Source: Archangium sp.
GTDB taxonomy: Bacteria; Myxococcota; Myxococcia; Myxococcales; Myxococcaceae
DNA: 5,045 nt
NCBI GenBank assembly: GCA_016793525.1
Contig: JAEUJT010000274.1
Location: 1-5,045, forward strand
Reading direction: 5' to 3'
Position numbers and translations under genes: made by a program. A model generated the notes under the pieces. It saw only the letters and a program-made list of their open reading frames with translations. It was not told where the DNA came from and did not search any database. Below, one piece after another: positions 1-5,045 of the stretch (position 1 is its first letter; each line of letters starts with the position of its first letter).

Positions 1-863
1 ACGCGCTGGTGTTCGACGTTCAAGACGTCGGCTCGCGCTACTACACCTACGTGTACACGATGGCCCTGGCGATGAAGGCCGCGGCCCGAGCGGGCATTCC
101 CTTCTTCGTGCTCGACCGGCCCAACCCCATCGGCGGAGAGCTCGTCGAGGGGAACCTGGTGGGAAAGAAGTACCGCTCCTTCGTCGGCTTGTACGAGTTG
201 CCCACGCGGCACGGCATGACCGCGGGTGAGCTGGCCCGGCTGATCAACACCCGCGAGAAATTCGGCGCGGCGCTCACCGTCGTTCCCTGCGAAGGCCTGA
301 AGCGCACGAACACCTGGGCCGACACCGGCCGAGCCTTCGTTCCGCCCAGCCCCAACATGCCAACGCCAGACACCGCGTTGGTGTACCCAGGCATGTGCCT
401 GGGCGAGGGCACCAACGTCTCCGAGGGGCGGGGCACCTGCCGACCCTTCGAGCAGTTTGGAGCGCCGTGGCTGCGCAGCGACGAGGTGGCCGGAGCACTC
501 AACGAGTTGAAGCTGCCCGGGGTGACGTTCCGACCCTGCGCCTTCACGCCGACGTTCGACAAGTTCCGCGGCGAGTCGTGTGAAGGCGCGTTCATTCACG
601 TCACCGACCCGAAGCGTTTCGAGCCAGTGCGCACCGGCCTCGCGGTGTTCTCGACGTGCCATGCGCTCGGAGGCAAGAAGTTCCGCTGGCGAGACGACGC
701 GTACGAGTTCGTCGACGACGTGCCGGCGTTCGATCTCCTCTGCGGCACCGATCAGGTTCGCCGCGGAATCGAGGCGGGCGCTGGGCTCGATCGGCTGATG
801 CGCGGGTTCGACGAACAGCTGCGTGCCTTCTTCCCCACGCGGCGCGCATTTCTGATCTACTGA
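1..863 (+). CDS. namZ: NamZ-family (DUF1343, GH171) exo-beta-N-acetylmuramidase, 5' partial
   Basis: This is the C-terminal part of a DUF1343 protein, the family that includes NamZ/YbbC, which removes terminal N-acetylmuramic acid from peptidoglycan fragments during cell-wall recycling or scavenging. The reading frame is open from the first complete codon at 3 and ends with TGA at 861-863. About 286 codons are present. The family is usually near 400 residues, so roughly the first quarter, including any signal peptide, lies outside the window. Visible family motifs, in order, are FDVQDVGSRYYTY (about 12-50), DRPNPIGG (about 113-136), HGMT.GELA (about 211-235), PSPNMP (about 345-362), GTNVSEGRGT (about 407-437) with PFEQFGAPW just after, and a C-terminal FFPTRRAFLIY. 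No frameshift is visible. The GTG at 9 is internal to a conserved motif and is not the start. The nadD start follows 5 bases after the stop. The family call is firm; the precise substrate is inferred from characterised relatives. Confidence 0.88.
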   Translation, partial: ALVFDVQDVGSRYYTYVYTMALAMKAAARAGIPFFVLDRPNPIGGELVEGNLVGKKYRSFVGLYELPTRHGMTAGELARLINTREKFGAALTVVPCEGLKRTNTWADTGRAFVPPSPNMPTPDTALVYPGMCLGEGTNVSEGRGTCRPFEQFGAPWLRSDEVAGALNELKLPGVTFRPCAFTPTFDKFRGESCEGAFIHVTDPKRFEPVRTGLAVFSTCHALGGKKFRWRDDAYEFVDDVPAFDLLCGTDQVRRGIEAGAGLDRLMRGFDEQLRAFFPTRRAFLIY

Positions 864-868
864 CGGTC

Positions 869-1420
869 GTGAACGTCGCGCTGCTCGGAGGCTCCTTCAA
901 CCCGCCGCACGTCGGCCACCTGTTGGCTGCCACGTATGTGCGCAGCTCGCTCGGCGCCGACGAAGTGTGGCTCGTGCCCAGCTTCCACCACCCCTTCGGC
1001 AAGCCGCTGGCGCCCTTCGAGACCCGGGTGGCGATGTGCGAGGCGATGGCGGTGCAGCTCGGGCCGTGGCTCACCGTGAGTCGGGCGGAGCGCGACGTTG
1101 GCGGGGAAGGGCGCACCATCGAGCTGCTCGAGTACCTGGTGCCGAAGTACCCGGACACCCGGTTCTCGTTCGTGATCGGCTCCGACATTCTGGCCGACGT
1201 ACCGAAGTGGAAGGCGTGGGACCGCATTCAGGCGCTGGTCGAGGTGGTGGTGCTGCACCGCGCGGGCTACCCGGCGCCGGGCGCGCTGGGGCCTCCGCTT
1301 GCGGCGGTATCGTCGACCGAGATTCGAGAGCGGCTCGAGGCCCACCAACCGGTCGACGAGTTGGTGCCGGCGGCGGCGCTGGCCGTGGCGCGTGCAGCCG
1401 GGCTGTACGGCTTGCGCTAA
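869..1420 (+). CDS. nadD: Nicotinate-nucleotide adenylyltransferase (NadD)
   Basis: It should transfer AMP from ATP to nicotinic acid mononucleotide, giving deamido-NAD in cytoplasmic NAD synthesis. The protein has 183 residues, slightly shorter than the usual 190-220. It starts with the nucleotidyltransferase signature GGSFNPPHVGH (residues 7-17), whose H14 and H17 are the HxGH pair of this superfamily. GSDILADVPKWKAW (104-117) matches the NadD segment around the nicotinate mononucleotide site. SSTEIRER (148-155) is the C-terminal phosphate-binding ISSTxxR motif. The region after the first strand reads HHPFGKPLAPFETR, a variant seen in a NadD subgroup in place of the common PPHK form. I chose GTG at 869 because it places the signature next to the N terminus as is normal. 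The frame is open further upstream only because it overlaps namZ in another frame. There is no clear Shine-Dalgarno site, so translation may be coupled to namZ, which ends 5 bases earlier. A related adenylyltransferase specificity is possible but less likely. Confidence 0.87.
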   Translation: MNVALLGGSFNPPHVGHLLAATYVRSSLGADEVWLVPSFHHPFGKPLAPFETRVAMCEAMAVQLGPWLTVSRAERDVGGEGRTIELLEYLVPKYPDTRFSFVIGSDILADVPKWKAWDRIQALVEVVVLHRAGYPAPGALGPPLAAVSSTEIRERLEAHQPVDELVPAAALAVARAAGLYGLR

Positions 1421-1449
1421 CGGCGTTCGAAATCGAGGCCGGCCGTGGT

Positions 1450-1454
1450 AGGCG
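1450..1454 (+). promoter_or_regulatory. Weak ribosome-binding site supporting the Nudix start
   Basis: AGGCG lies 7 bases before the ATG at 1462, in the 41-base gap after nadD. This gap is the widest between genes in the window. I see no convincing -35/-10 pair or terminator hairpin in it. The site supports 1462 as the start over the longer open frame that runs back into nadD. Confidence 0.4.
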
Positions 1455-1461
1455 CTCACGC

Positions 1462-1869
1462 ATGGAGCGTCGTCGCAGTCGCGTCGTCGGCGCGATGTTG
1501 GAGCAAGCGCCAGGGCGGTACCTGATCACGCAGCGGGCGAAGACGTCGTCGCTTCCGCTCCTGTGGGAATTCCCCGGGGGCCGGGTCGACGAGGGCGAGG
1601 CCCCTGCGGCCGCGATCGCGCGCGAGCTCAAAGAGCGCCTGATGCTCGACGTGGTGGTGCACGAGCAGGCCATGGCCACCGAACACGCCTACGACTCGTA
1701 CGACATCGAGTTCCTCGTCTTTCGCTGCTCGCTGCGCGACCCCAACCAGCCGGTCAGCCACCACCGGGCGAACGATCACCGCTGGGTGACGCTCGAAGAA
1801 TTGGGCGGCTACCAGTTCCCCGACGCCGACGCGAAGACGGTGGCCAAACTCCTCGAGCTGGAAGCCTAA
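1462..1869 (+). CDS. MutT-like Nudix hydrolase with a non-canonical Nudix box
   Basis: This is a 135-residue single-domain Nudix protein. LLWEFPGGRVDEGE (about 33-46) is the entry to the Nudix fold typical of MutT and CTP-pyrophosphohydrolase-like members, which hydrolyse (d)NTPs or damaged nucleotides to monophosphate and pyrophosphate. The Nudix box consensus is GX5EX7REUXEEXGU. Here it runs G40, E46, R54, E55, L56, K57, E58, R59, L60, M61, L62. The last glutamate of the box, a metal ligand in MutT, is therefore arginine, and the usual glycine is methionine. E55 and E58 are kept. The C-terminal part has the usual HRWVTLEEL and FPDADAKTV segments. The ATG at 1462 follows the nadD stop by 41 bases and has a weak AGGCG site 7 bases upstream. 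The stop lies 1 base before the tdk start, so the gene is probably co-transcribed with tdk. The substrate cannot be read from the sequence. The fold is secure; activity with the altered box is uncertain. Confidence 0.88.
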   Translation: MERRRSRVVGAMLEQAPGRYLITQRAKTSSLPLLWEFPGGRVDEGEAPAAAIARELKERLMLDVVVHEQAMATEHAYDSYDIEFLVFRCSLRDPNQPVSHHRANDHRWVTLEELGGYQFPDADAKTVAKLLELEA

Positions 1870-1870
1870 A

Positions 1871-2470
1871 ATGCACCAATTCCCCAAAGACATCGGGTGG
1901 GTGGAGGTCATCTGCGGCTCGATGTTCTCCGGCAAGACAGAAGAGCTCATTCGCCGCCTGAAGCGAGCGATGTACGGCAAGCAGCCGATTCAGGTCTTCA
2001 AGCCAGACATCGACAACCGCTACGACGAGCTGTCGGTGGTGAGCCACTCGCAGCTCAAGGTGGTGGCCACGCCCGTGAAGCGCGCCGAGGAGATCCTCCA
2101 GCAGCTCAAGCCGAACACCGAGGTGGTGGGCATCGACGAGGTGCAGTTCCTCGGGCCCGAGGTGGTCGGCGTGTGTGAGACCCTGGCCGCGCGCGGTATT
2201 CGCGTGGTGTGCGCCGGGCTCGATCAGGACTACCAGGGCAAGCCGTTCGAGCCGATGCCGCAGCTGCTGGCGATCTCCGAATACATCACCAAAGAGCTCG
2301 CGATCTGCGTGGTGTGCGGCAACCCGGCCAATCGCTCACAGCGGCTCACCGACTCGGCCGAGCGCGTCGTGGTGGGCGCGGCCGGCGCGTACGAAGCCCG
2401 CTGCCGAAAGTGCCACGTGCCGACCCCCGTCGATGCAACGCCCCCGCAGAACCTCGATCTGTTCACATAA
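1871..2470 (+). CDS. tdk: Thymidine kinase (type II, TK1-like)
   Basis: It phosphorylates thymidine to dTMP with ATP in the cytoplasmic salvage route. The protein has 199 residues, normal for bacterial TK1-type enzymes. The Walker A loop GSMFSGKT is at residues 16-23. KPDIDNRY follows at about 44-51. The Walker B-like GIDEVQF sits at about 87-93, with D89 and the expected catalytic base E90; the usual DEAQF is DEVQF here. The lasso region GLDQDYQGKPFEPMP begins near 116. The structural zinc site is intact: CVVC with C146 and C149, then CRKCH with C178 and C181. ATG at 1871 lies 1 base after the Nudix stop and has GGAAG at 1860-1864, 6 bases upstream, inside the end of the previous gene. The short C-terminal tail (NLDLFT) is unremarkable. 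The next gene starts 2 bases after the stop, which suggests translational coupling. The call is secure. Confidence 0.97.
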   Translation: MHQFPKDIGWVEVICGSMFSGKTEELIRRLKRAMYGKQPIQVFKPDIDNRYDELSVVSHSQLKVVATPVKRAEEILQQLKPNTEVVGIDEVQFLGPEVVGVCETLAARGIRVVCAGLDQDYQGKPFEPMPQLLAISEYITKELAICVVCGNPANRSQRLTDSAERVVVGAAGAYEARCRKCHVPTPVDATPPQNLDLFT

Positions 2471-2472
2471 AC

Positions 2473-3288
2473 ATGCGCGATTCGCTCTACGAAAACCTGC
2501 CGTACATGCTGTCGGAGCAGAAGCACTTCTACGGCCAGAACGTGCACCTGGTCGGCAACCCGTACCTGCTGTCGCTGCTGGCGACGCTGTGCGCGAAAGA
2601 CACCATTCAGCCTGCGGTCACCTCGTTGGTGAAGATGCTGTACACCGACCTGGTCACCATGGCGCTGAACCGGGAATTCCCGCGCAAGCAGGTGGCGATT
2701 CCCACCCGAATGATCGAGCACACGCCGCGCGGCATGTACCAGGGAGAGATCCTCGACCCCGATGTGCGCGCGATCTCGGTGAACATCGCCCGGGCGGGAA
2801 CGCTGCCGTCGCAGGTGACGTACGAGCTGCTCAACGTGATCTTGAACCCCAAGCTGGTGCGGCAAGATCACATCATCATGAGCCGCATGCTCGACACCGC
2901 CGACGTGGTGGTGGGCTCGAGCATCGGCGGGGCGAAGATCGGCGGCGACGTCGACGGGGCCATGGTGCTCTTCCCCGACCCGATGGGCGCGACCGGCTCG
3001 TCGCTGTCGACCGCCATCGAGATGTACAAGAAGAAGGTGCCGGGCACGATGCGGCGGGTGGTGTGTCTGCATTTGATTGTCACGCCAGAATATTTGAAGC
3101 GCATGAAGGCCGATCACCCCGACGTGGTGGTCTACGCGCTCCGGCTCGATCGCGGCATGTCGTCGCCCGAGGTGTTCAGCACTGCGCCCGGCGAGCTGTG
3201 GGAGAAGGAGCGCGGGCTCGACGATCGGCAGTACATCGTTCCCGGCGCTGGCGGTATGGGCGAAGTCTTGAACAACGCGTACGTGTGA
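2473..3288 (+). CDS. Uracil phosphoribosyltransferase-family protein, divergent
   Basis: This is a 271-residue phosphoribosyltransferase. The PRPP-binding loop DPMGATGSS (residues 169-177) is close to the DPMLATGGS of uracil phosphoribosyltransferase (UPRT), which makes UMP from uracil and PRPP. The C-terminal YIVPGAGGMGEVLNNAYV (254-271) lines up with the UPRT uracil loop YxVPGLGDAGDR. An ISVNIARAGTLPS segment in the middle resembles the VxxLRAGxxM region of UPRT. It departs from the family in three ways: it is longer than the usual 205-220 residues, the middle is expanded (GGAKIGGDVDG, about 152-162), and the C-terminal loop has Gly where UPRT has its conserved Asp. I chose ATG 2473 because the frame upstream only overlaps tdk. 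It has no good Shine-Dalgarno site and begins 2 bases after the tdk stop, so coupled translation is likely. The position between tdk and hpt supports nucleobase salvage. Membership in the UPRT-like group is likely; uracil as substrate is inference, and another pyrimidine base or a regulatory role is possible. Confidence 0.82.
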   Translation: MRDSLYENLPYMLSEQKHFYGQNVHLVGNPYLLSLLATLCAKDTIQPAVTSLVKMLYTDLVTMALNREFPRKQVAIPTRMIEHTPRGMYQGEILDPDVRAISVNIARAGTLPSQVTYELLNVILNPKLVRQDHIIMSRMLDTADVVVGSSIGGAKIGGDVDGAMVLFPDPMGATGSSLSTAIEMYKKKVPGTMRRVVCLHLIVTPEYLKRMKADHPDVVVYALRLDRGMSSPEVFSTAPGELWEKERGLDDRQYIVPGAGGMGEVLNNAYV

Positions 3289-3291
3289 GGA
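3287..3291 (+). promoter_or_regulatory. Shine-Dalgarno site for hpt
   Basis: GAGGA overlaps the last two bases of the upstream TGA stop codon and ends 9 bases before the hpt ATG at 3301. It is the best ribosome-binding site in the window and fixes the hpt start. Its overlap with the preceding stop would allow terminating ribosomes to reinitiate on hpt. Confidence 0.7.
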
Positions 3292-3300
3292 ATTGACGAC

Positions 3301-3834
3301 ATGGCTTTCTACGACTCCGACGTCGACGTGATGTTCGACACCGCCAAGGTGGCCGCGCGGGTGCGCGAGCTGGGCGCGCAGATCACCAAAGACTACCAAG
3401 GCACCGATCTGACCTTGATCGGCGTGATGAAAGGCTCGGTGTTCTTTCTCACCGATCTGGCGCGGGCGATCGACCTGCCGCTCACCATCGAGCTGATGGG
3501 CCTGTCGTCGTACCACGGCGGTTTCGAGACCACCGGCGAGGTGCGAGTCACCCATGACGTGACGAAGCCGATGGCGGGGAAACACGTGCTGATCGTCGAA
3601 GACATCATCGACACCGCGCTCACCATGTCGTTCCTGCTCGAGAACCTGAAGGCCCGGCACCCGGCGTCGGTCAAGGTCTGCACGCTGCTCGAGAAGCCCT
3701 CGCGCGCGAAGACAAAGGTCGCCATCGACTACACCGGCTTCGTGATCGAAGACCGGTTCGTGGTCGGCTACGGGCTCGACTACGGCGAGAAGTACCGCAA
3801 CGTGCCGTTCATCGGCGTGATGAGCTCCGCGTAG
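3301..3834 (+). CDS. hpt: Hypoxanthine (guanine) phosphoribosyltransferase
   Basis: It converts hypoxanthine, and usually guanine, with PRPP to IMP or GMP in cytoplasmic purine salvage. The 177-residue length is typical of bacterial Hpt. Signatures in order are GVMKGSVFF with the pyrophosphate-loop K44-G45-S46, LSSYHG (68-73), the mobile loop that closes over the active site with S69, S70 and Y71, and the PRPP-binding VLIVEDIIDTALTM (96-109) with acidic E100 and D101. FVVGYGLDYGEKYRN near the C terminus forms the purine and metal pocket. The PRPP loop reads DTALT where most relatives have DTGLT or DSGNT, so one loop glycine is alanine. The IPDEF segment before FVVGYG is IEDRF. The start at 3301 is supported by GAGGA 9 bases upstream. 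The gene begins 12 bases after the UPRT-like gene and ends 5 bases before the diguanylate cyclase. I am confident of the function; guanine versus hypoxanthine preference cannot be judged. Confidence 0.96.
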   Translation: MAFYDSDVDVMFDTAKVAARVRELGAQITKDYQGTDLTLIGVMKGSVFFLTDLARAIDLPLTIELMGLSSYHGGFETTGEVRVTHDVTKPMAGKHVLIVEDIIDTALTMSFLLENLKARHPASVKVCTLLEKPSRAKTKVAIDYTGFVIEDRFVVGYGLDYGEKYRNVPFIGVMSSA

Positions 3835-3839
3835 CGTCG

Positions 3840-4997
3840 ATGGACCCGATCACGGCGTTCGTCGTCTCGGTGCTGATGATGCTCTTGAACGGAGCGGTGC
3901 TCGGTTTCATGCACCGAGACCTCCCTCCGTCGCTGCGCCCCAGCGCGACCGCCTGGCGTTTCGGCACATTGCTGGTCGCGTGTGGCTGCATGGTGCTGGC
4001 GGCGCAACAGCTGCTCCCCCCGATTCTGGGCCTGCCGCTGGGCAACGCGCTGCTCATGGCGGGGCTGGCGCAGTACTGGCGGTCGCTGCGGCTGTTTACA
4101 GGGCTGCCCGGCGCATGGTGGCTGTGGGTGGCTCCGGTTCTCGGCACGGCGGCGCTGGCCTGGTTCGTCGAGGTGCACCCAAGCCTCGCCGCACGGGTGG
4201 TGATCGCGTCGTCGGCGTGGGTCGTCATGCTCGTCGGGAGCGCCCGTACGCTCTGGCAGATGGAGCACGCCGATGACTCCGTAAGCCGGCGCACCATGAT
4301 CGGCATTCTGCTTTTCGTGTCGGCCTTGATGTTGGGCCGGGGCGTGTACTTCTCGCTCGGGCCGGGTCGAGAGCTGACCATTCTCGACCCCGGCAGCTGG
4401 GTGAACGCACTGACGCCGATTCTCGCGGCGGTGCTGCCGATCATCGGCACCACCACCTTCTTGCTCATGGTGTCGGAGCGCCTGCGCCGGAACTGGGAGC
4501 GGGCCGCGTCGACTGATCACCTCACTGGGCTGAGCAACCGGAGGACGCTGTCGGACGTGGGGGGCAAGAGCATGGCCACCGCGCGCGCGCAGGGCGAAGG
4601 CTTCGCGGTGGCCATCGTCGACGTCGACCACTTCAAGTCGGTCAACGACCGCTTCGGGCATGACGTGGGCGATCTCGCGCTCAAGCACGTGGCGGCTCGG
4701 CTCCGCGCCGTGTGCCGGCATGACGACCTGCCGGCGAGGCACGGCGGCGAGGAGTTCGTGGTGGTGCTCCACCGGGTCGACGCAGCCGGCGCCAAGACCG
4801 CGGGGGAGCGCCTGCGCCAAGCGGTGGCCGACGCGCCGCTGGCCAACGGGGCACAGCAGCTGAGCCTCACCGTCTCGGTCGGCGTGGCGCTCCTCACCGA
4901 GACCGACGCGAGCTTCGACGATCTGCTCCGGCGAGCCGACAAGGGCCTGTACCAAGCGAAGGAGGGCGGCCGGAACCAGGTCGTGGTGGTCGCCTAG
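3840..4997 (+). CDS. Seven-transmembrane GGDEF diguanylate cyclase
   Basis: This 385-residue inner-membrane protein should make cyclic di-GMP from two GTP. The N-terminal half has seven hydrophobic segments at about residues 4-24, 41-60, 62-80, 92-110, 117-135, 152-170 and 188-211. Basic residues gather in the loops after segments 1, 3, 5 and 7 (for example RSLRL near 81-85 and SRR near 149-151). By the positive-inside rule, this puts the N terminus outside and the cyclase in the cytoplasm. I recognise no named sensor domain such as MHYT or CHASE in the membrane part. A short helix, SERLRRNWERAAS (212-224), leads into the GGDEF domain, which begins with TDHLTGLSNRR. Metal-binding D261-V-D263 and the NDRFGH substrate segment (269-274) are present. 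The active-site motif is GGEEF (302-306). The inhibitory RxxD site is intact as R293-D296, five residues before GGEEF, so product inhibition is expected. The ATG lies 5 bases after hpt with no strong Shine-Dalgarno site. The signal sensed is unknown. Confidence 0.95.
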   Translation: MDPITAFVVSVLMMLLNGAVLGFMHRDLPPSLRPSATAWRFGTLLVACGCMVLAAQQLLPPILGLPLGNALLMAGLAQYWRSLRLFTGLPGAWWLWVAPVLGTAALAWFVEVHPSLAARVVIASSAWVVMLVGSARTLWQMEHADDSVSRRTMIGILLFVSALMLGRGVYFSLGPGRELTILDPGSWVNALTPILAAVLPIIGTTTFLLMVSERLRRNWERAASTDHLTGLSNRRTLSDVGGKSMATARAQGEGFAVAIVDVDHFKSVNDRFGHDVGDLALKHVAARLRAVCRHDDLPARHGGEEFVVVLHRVDAAGAKTAGERLRQAVADAPLANGAQQLSLTVSVGVALLTETDASFDDLLRRADKGLYQAKEGGRNQVVVVA

Positions 4998-4999
4998 CC

Positions 5000-5045
5000 A
5001 TGCTGTTCGAGATCGACCAAGACGTGCAGCGAGCGTCGGCGGGCA
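5000..5045 (+). CDS. Start of a further gene, possibly tRNA-guanine transglycosylase (3' partial)
   Basis: An ATG at 5000, 2 bases after the cyclase stop, opens a frame that stays open to the window edge, giving 15 residues: MLFEIDQDVQRASAG. The pattern of FEI followed 8 to 10 residues later by ASAG resembles the extreme N terminus of bacterial Tgt proteins, which often read FELxxTDGxARxG ahead of a THG segment. Tgt exchanges guanine for preQ1 in tRNA anticodons. The match rests on very few residues, so the gene itself is likely but its identity is only a guess. Confidence 0.35.
   Translation, partial: MLFEIDQDVQRASAG

Larger units (their letters stand above)
1..5045 (+). other. Probable polycistronic unit covering the whole window
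   Basis: All eight genes run in one direction with gaps of 5, 41, 1, 2, 12, 5 and 2 bases and no visible terminator between them. This suggests one transcript, or at least co-directional read-through. Several genes lack their own Shine-Dalgarno site (nadD, the UPRT-like gene, the cyclase), which fits translational coupling. The 41-base gap before the Nudix gene is the only place where a separate short promoter might fit. Promoter and end of the unit lie outside the window. Confidence 0.6.

Noticed and set aside
47..595. Open frame of 182 codons on the minus strand opposite namZ
   Set aside because: It mirrors the codon structure of a clearly conserved muramidase and has no motif or ribosome-binding site.
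656..868. Upstream extension of nadD to an ATG at 656
   Set aside because: The extension overlaps namZ in another frame and is Arg-rich with no homology-like pattern. NadD proteins begin just before the GGSFNPPH motif, which fits GTG at 869.
2209..2472. Upstream extension of the UPRT-like gene into tdk
   Set aside because: The extra residues are an Arg/Ala-rich out-of-frame reading of the tdk 3' end. ATG 2473 directly after the tdk stop is the natural start.
2175..3296. Open frame of 373 codons on the plus strand in a third frame over tdk, the UPRT-like gene and beyond
   Set aside because: Its product is Arg/His/Ala-rich with no motif and overlaps two real genes; it is a by-product of high GC.
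3293..3298. TTGACG just before hpt as a possible -35 promoter element
   Set aside because: It sits only 2 bases before the hpt start, no -10 element could precede that start, and in a GC-rich genome one hexamer match means little.
2230..3660. Long open frame of 476 codons on the minus strand across tdk, the UPRT-like gene and hpt
   Set aside because: It lies opposite three well-supported genes. Its product is rich in His, Arg, Gln and Val with no recognisable motif, as expected for the complement of GC-biased coding sequence.
3780..4955. Open frame of 391 codons on the minus strand opposite the diguanylate cyclase
   Set aside because: The plus-strand GGDEF protein is unambiguous. The antisense product has low-complexity His/Arg/Gln-rich composition and no domain.

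Overview
The window is a GC-rich stretch, about two-thirds G+C by eye with strong G/C preference at third codon positions. Every real gene lies on the + strand and is separated from the next by 1 to 41 bases. The gene content and protein style (a NamZ-family muramidase, a compact NadD with an HPFGK segment, and a 271-residue uracil phosphoribosyltransferase relative) suggest a member of the Myxococcota or another former deltaproteobacterium. This assignment is inference from composition and remembered family resemblance, not a database match.

Layout. Positions 1-863 hold the C-terminal part of a NamZ/DUF1343 exo-beta-N-acetylmuramidase whose start lies upstream of the window. Then come a nicotinate-nucleotide adenylyltransferase (nadD, GTG start at 869), a MutT-like Nudix hydrolase (1462-1869), thymidine kinase (tdk, 1871-2470), a divergent uracil phosphoribosyltransferase-family protein (2473-3288), hypoxanthine phosphoribosyltransferase (hpt, 3301-3834) and a seven-transmembrane GGDEF diguanylate cyclase (3840-4997). 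The first 15 codons of a further gene begin at 5000 and may be the start of tRNA-guanine transglycosylase. The gaps are 5, 41, 1, 2, 12, 5 and 2 bases. No gene-free stretch exceeds about 40 bases, and I see no RNA gene, mobile element, repeat array, CRISPR or convincing terminator.

How the genes fit together. Four consecutive genes (Nudix, tdk, UPRT-like, hpt) form a nucleotide salvage and housekeeping block. Thymidine kinase recovers deoxythymidine, the UPRT-like protein probably attaches ribose-phosphate to a pyrimidine base, Hpt recovers hypoxanthine and guanine, and the Nudix enzyme probably hydrolyses nucleotide derivatives. NadD beside them makes the NAD dinucleotide, and NamZ trims MurNAc from peptidoglycan fragments. 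The diguanylate cyclase at the end uses GTP, which Hpt activity can help supply.

Most of the window is conserved metabolism. The points worth a second look are residue-level departures in otherwise recognisable enzymes: a Nudix box in which the last metal-binding glutamate is arginine and the glycine is methionine, a UPRT relative whose uracil-binding loop lacks the usual aspartates, and an Hpt PRPP loop with Ala for Gly. The tight coupling of a c-di-GMP synthase to a purine salvage gene is also notable. I found no clear sign of an undescribed multi-gene system.
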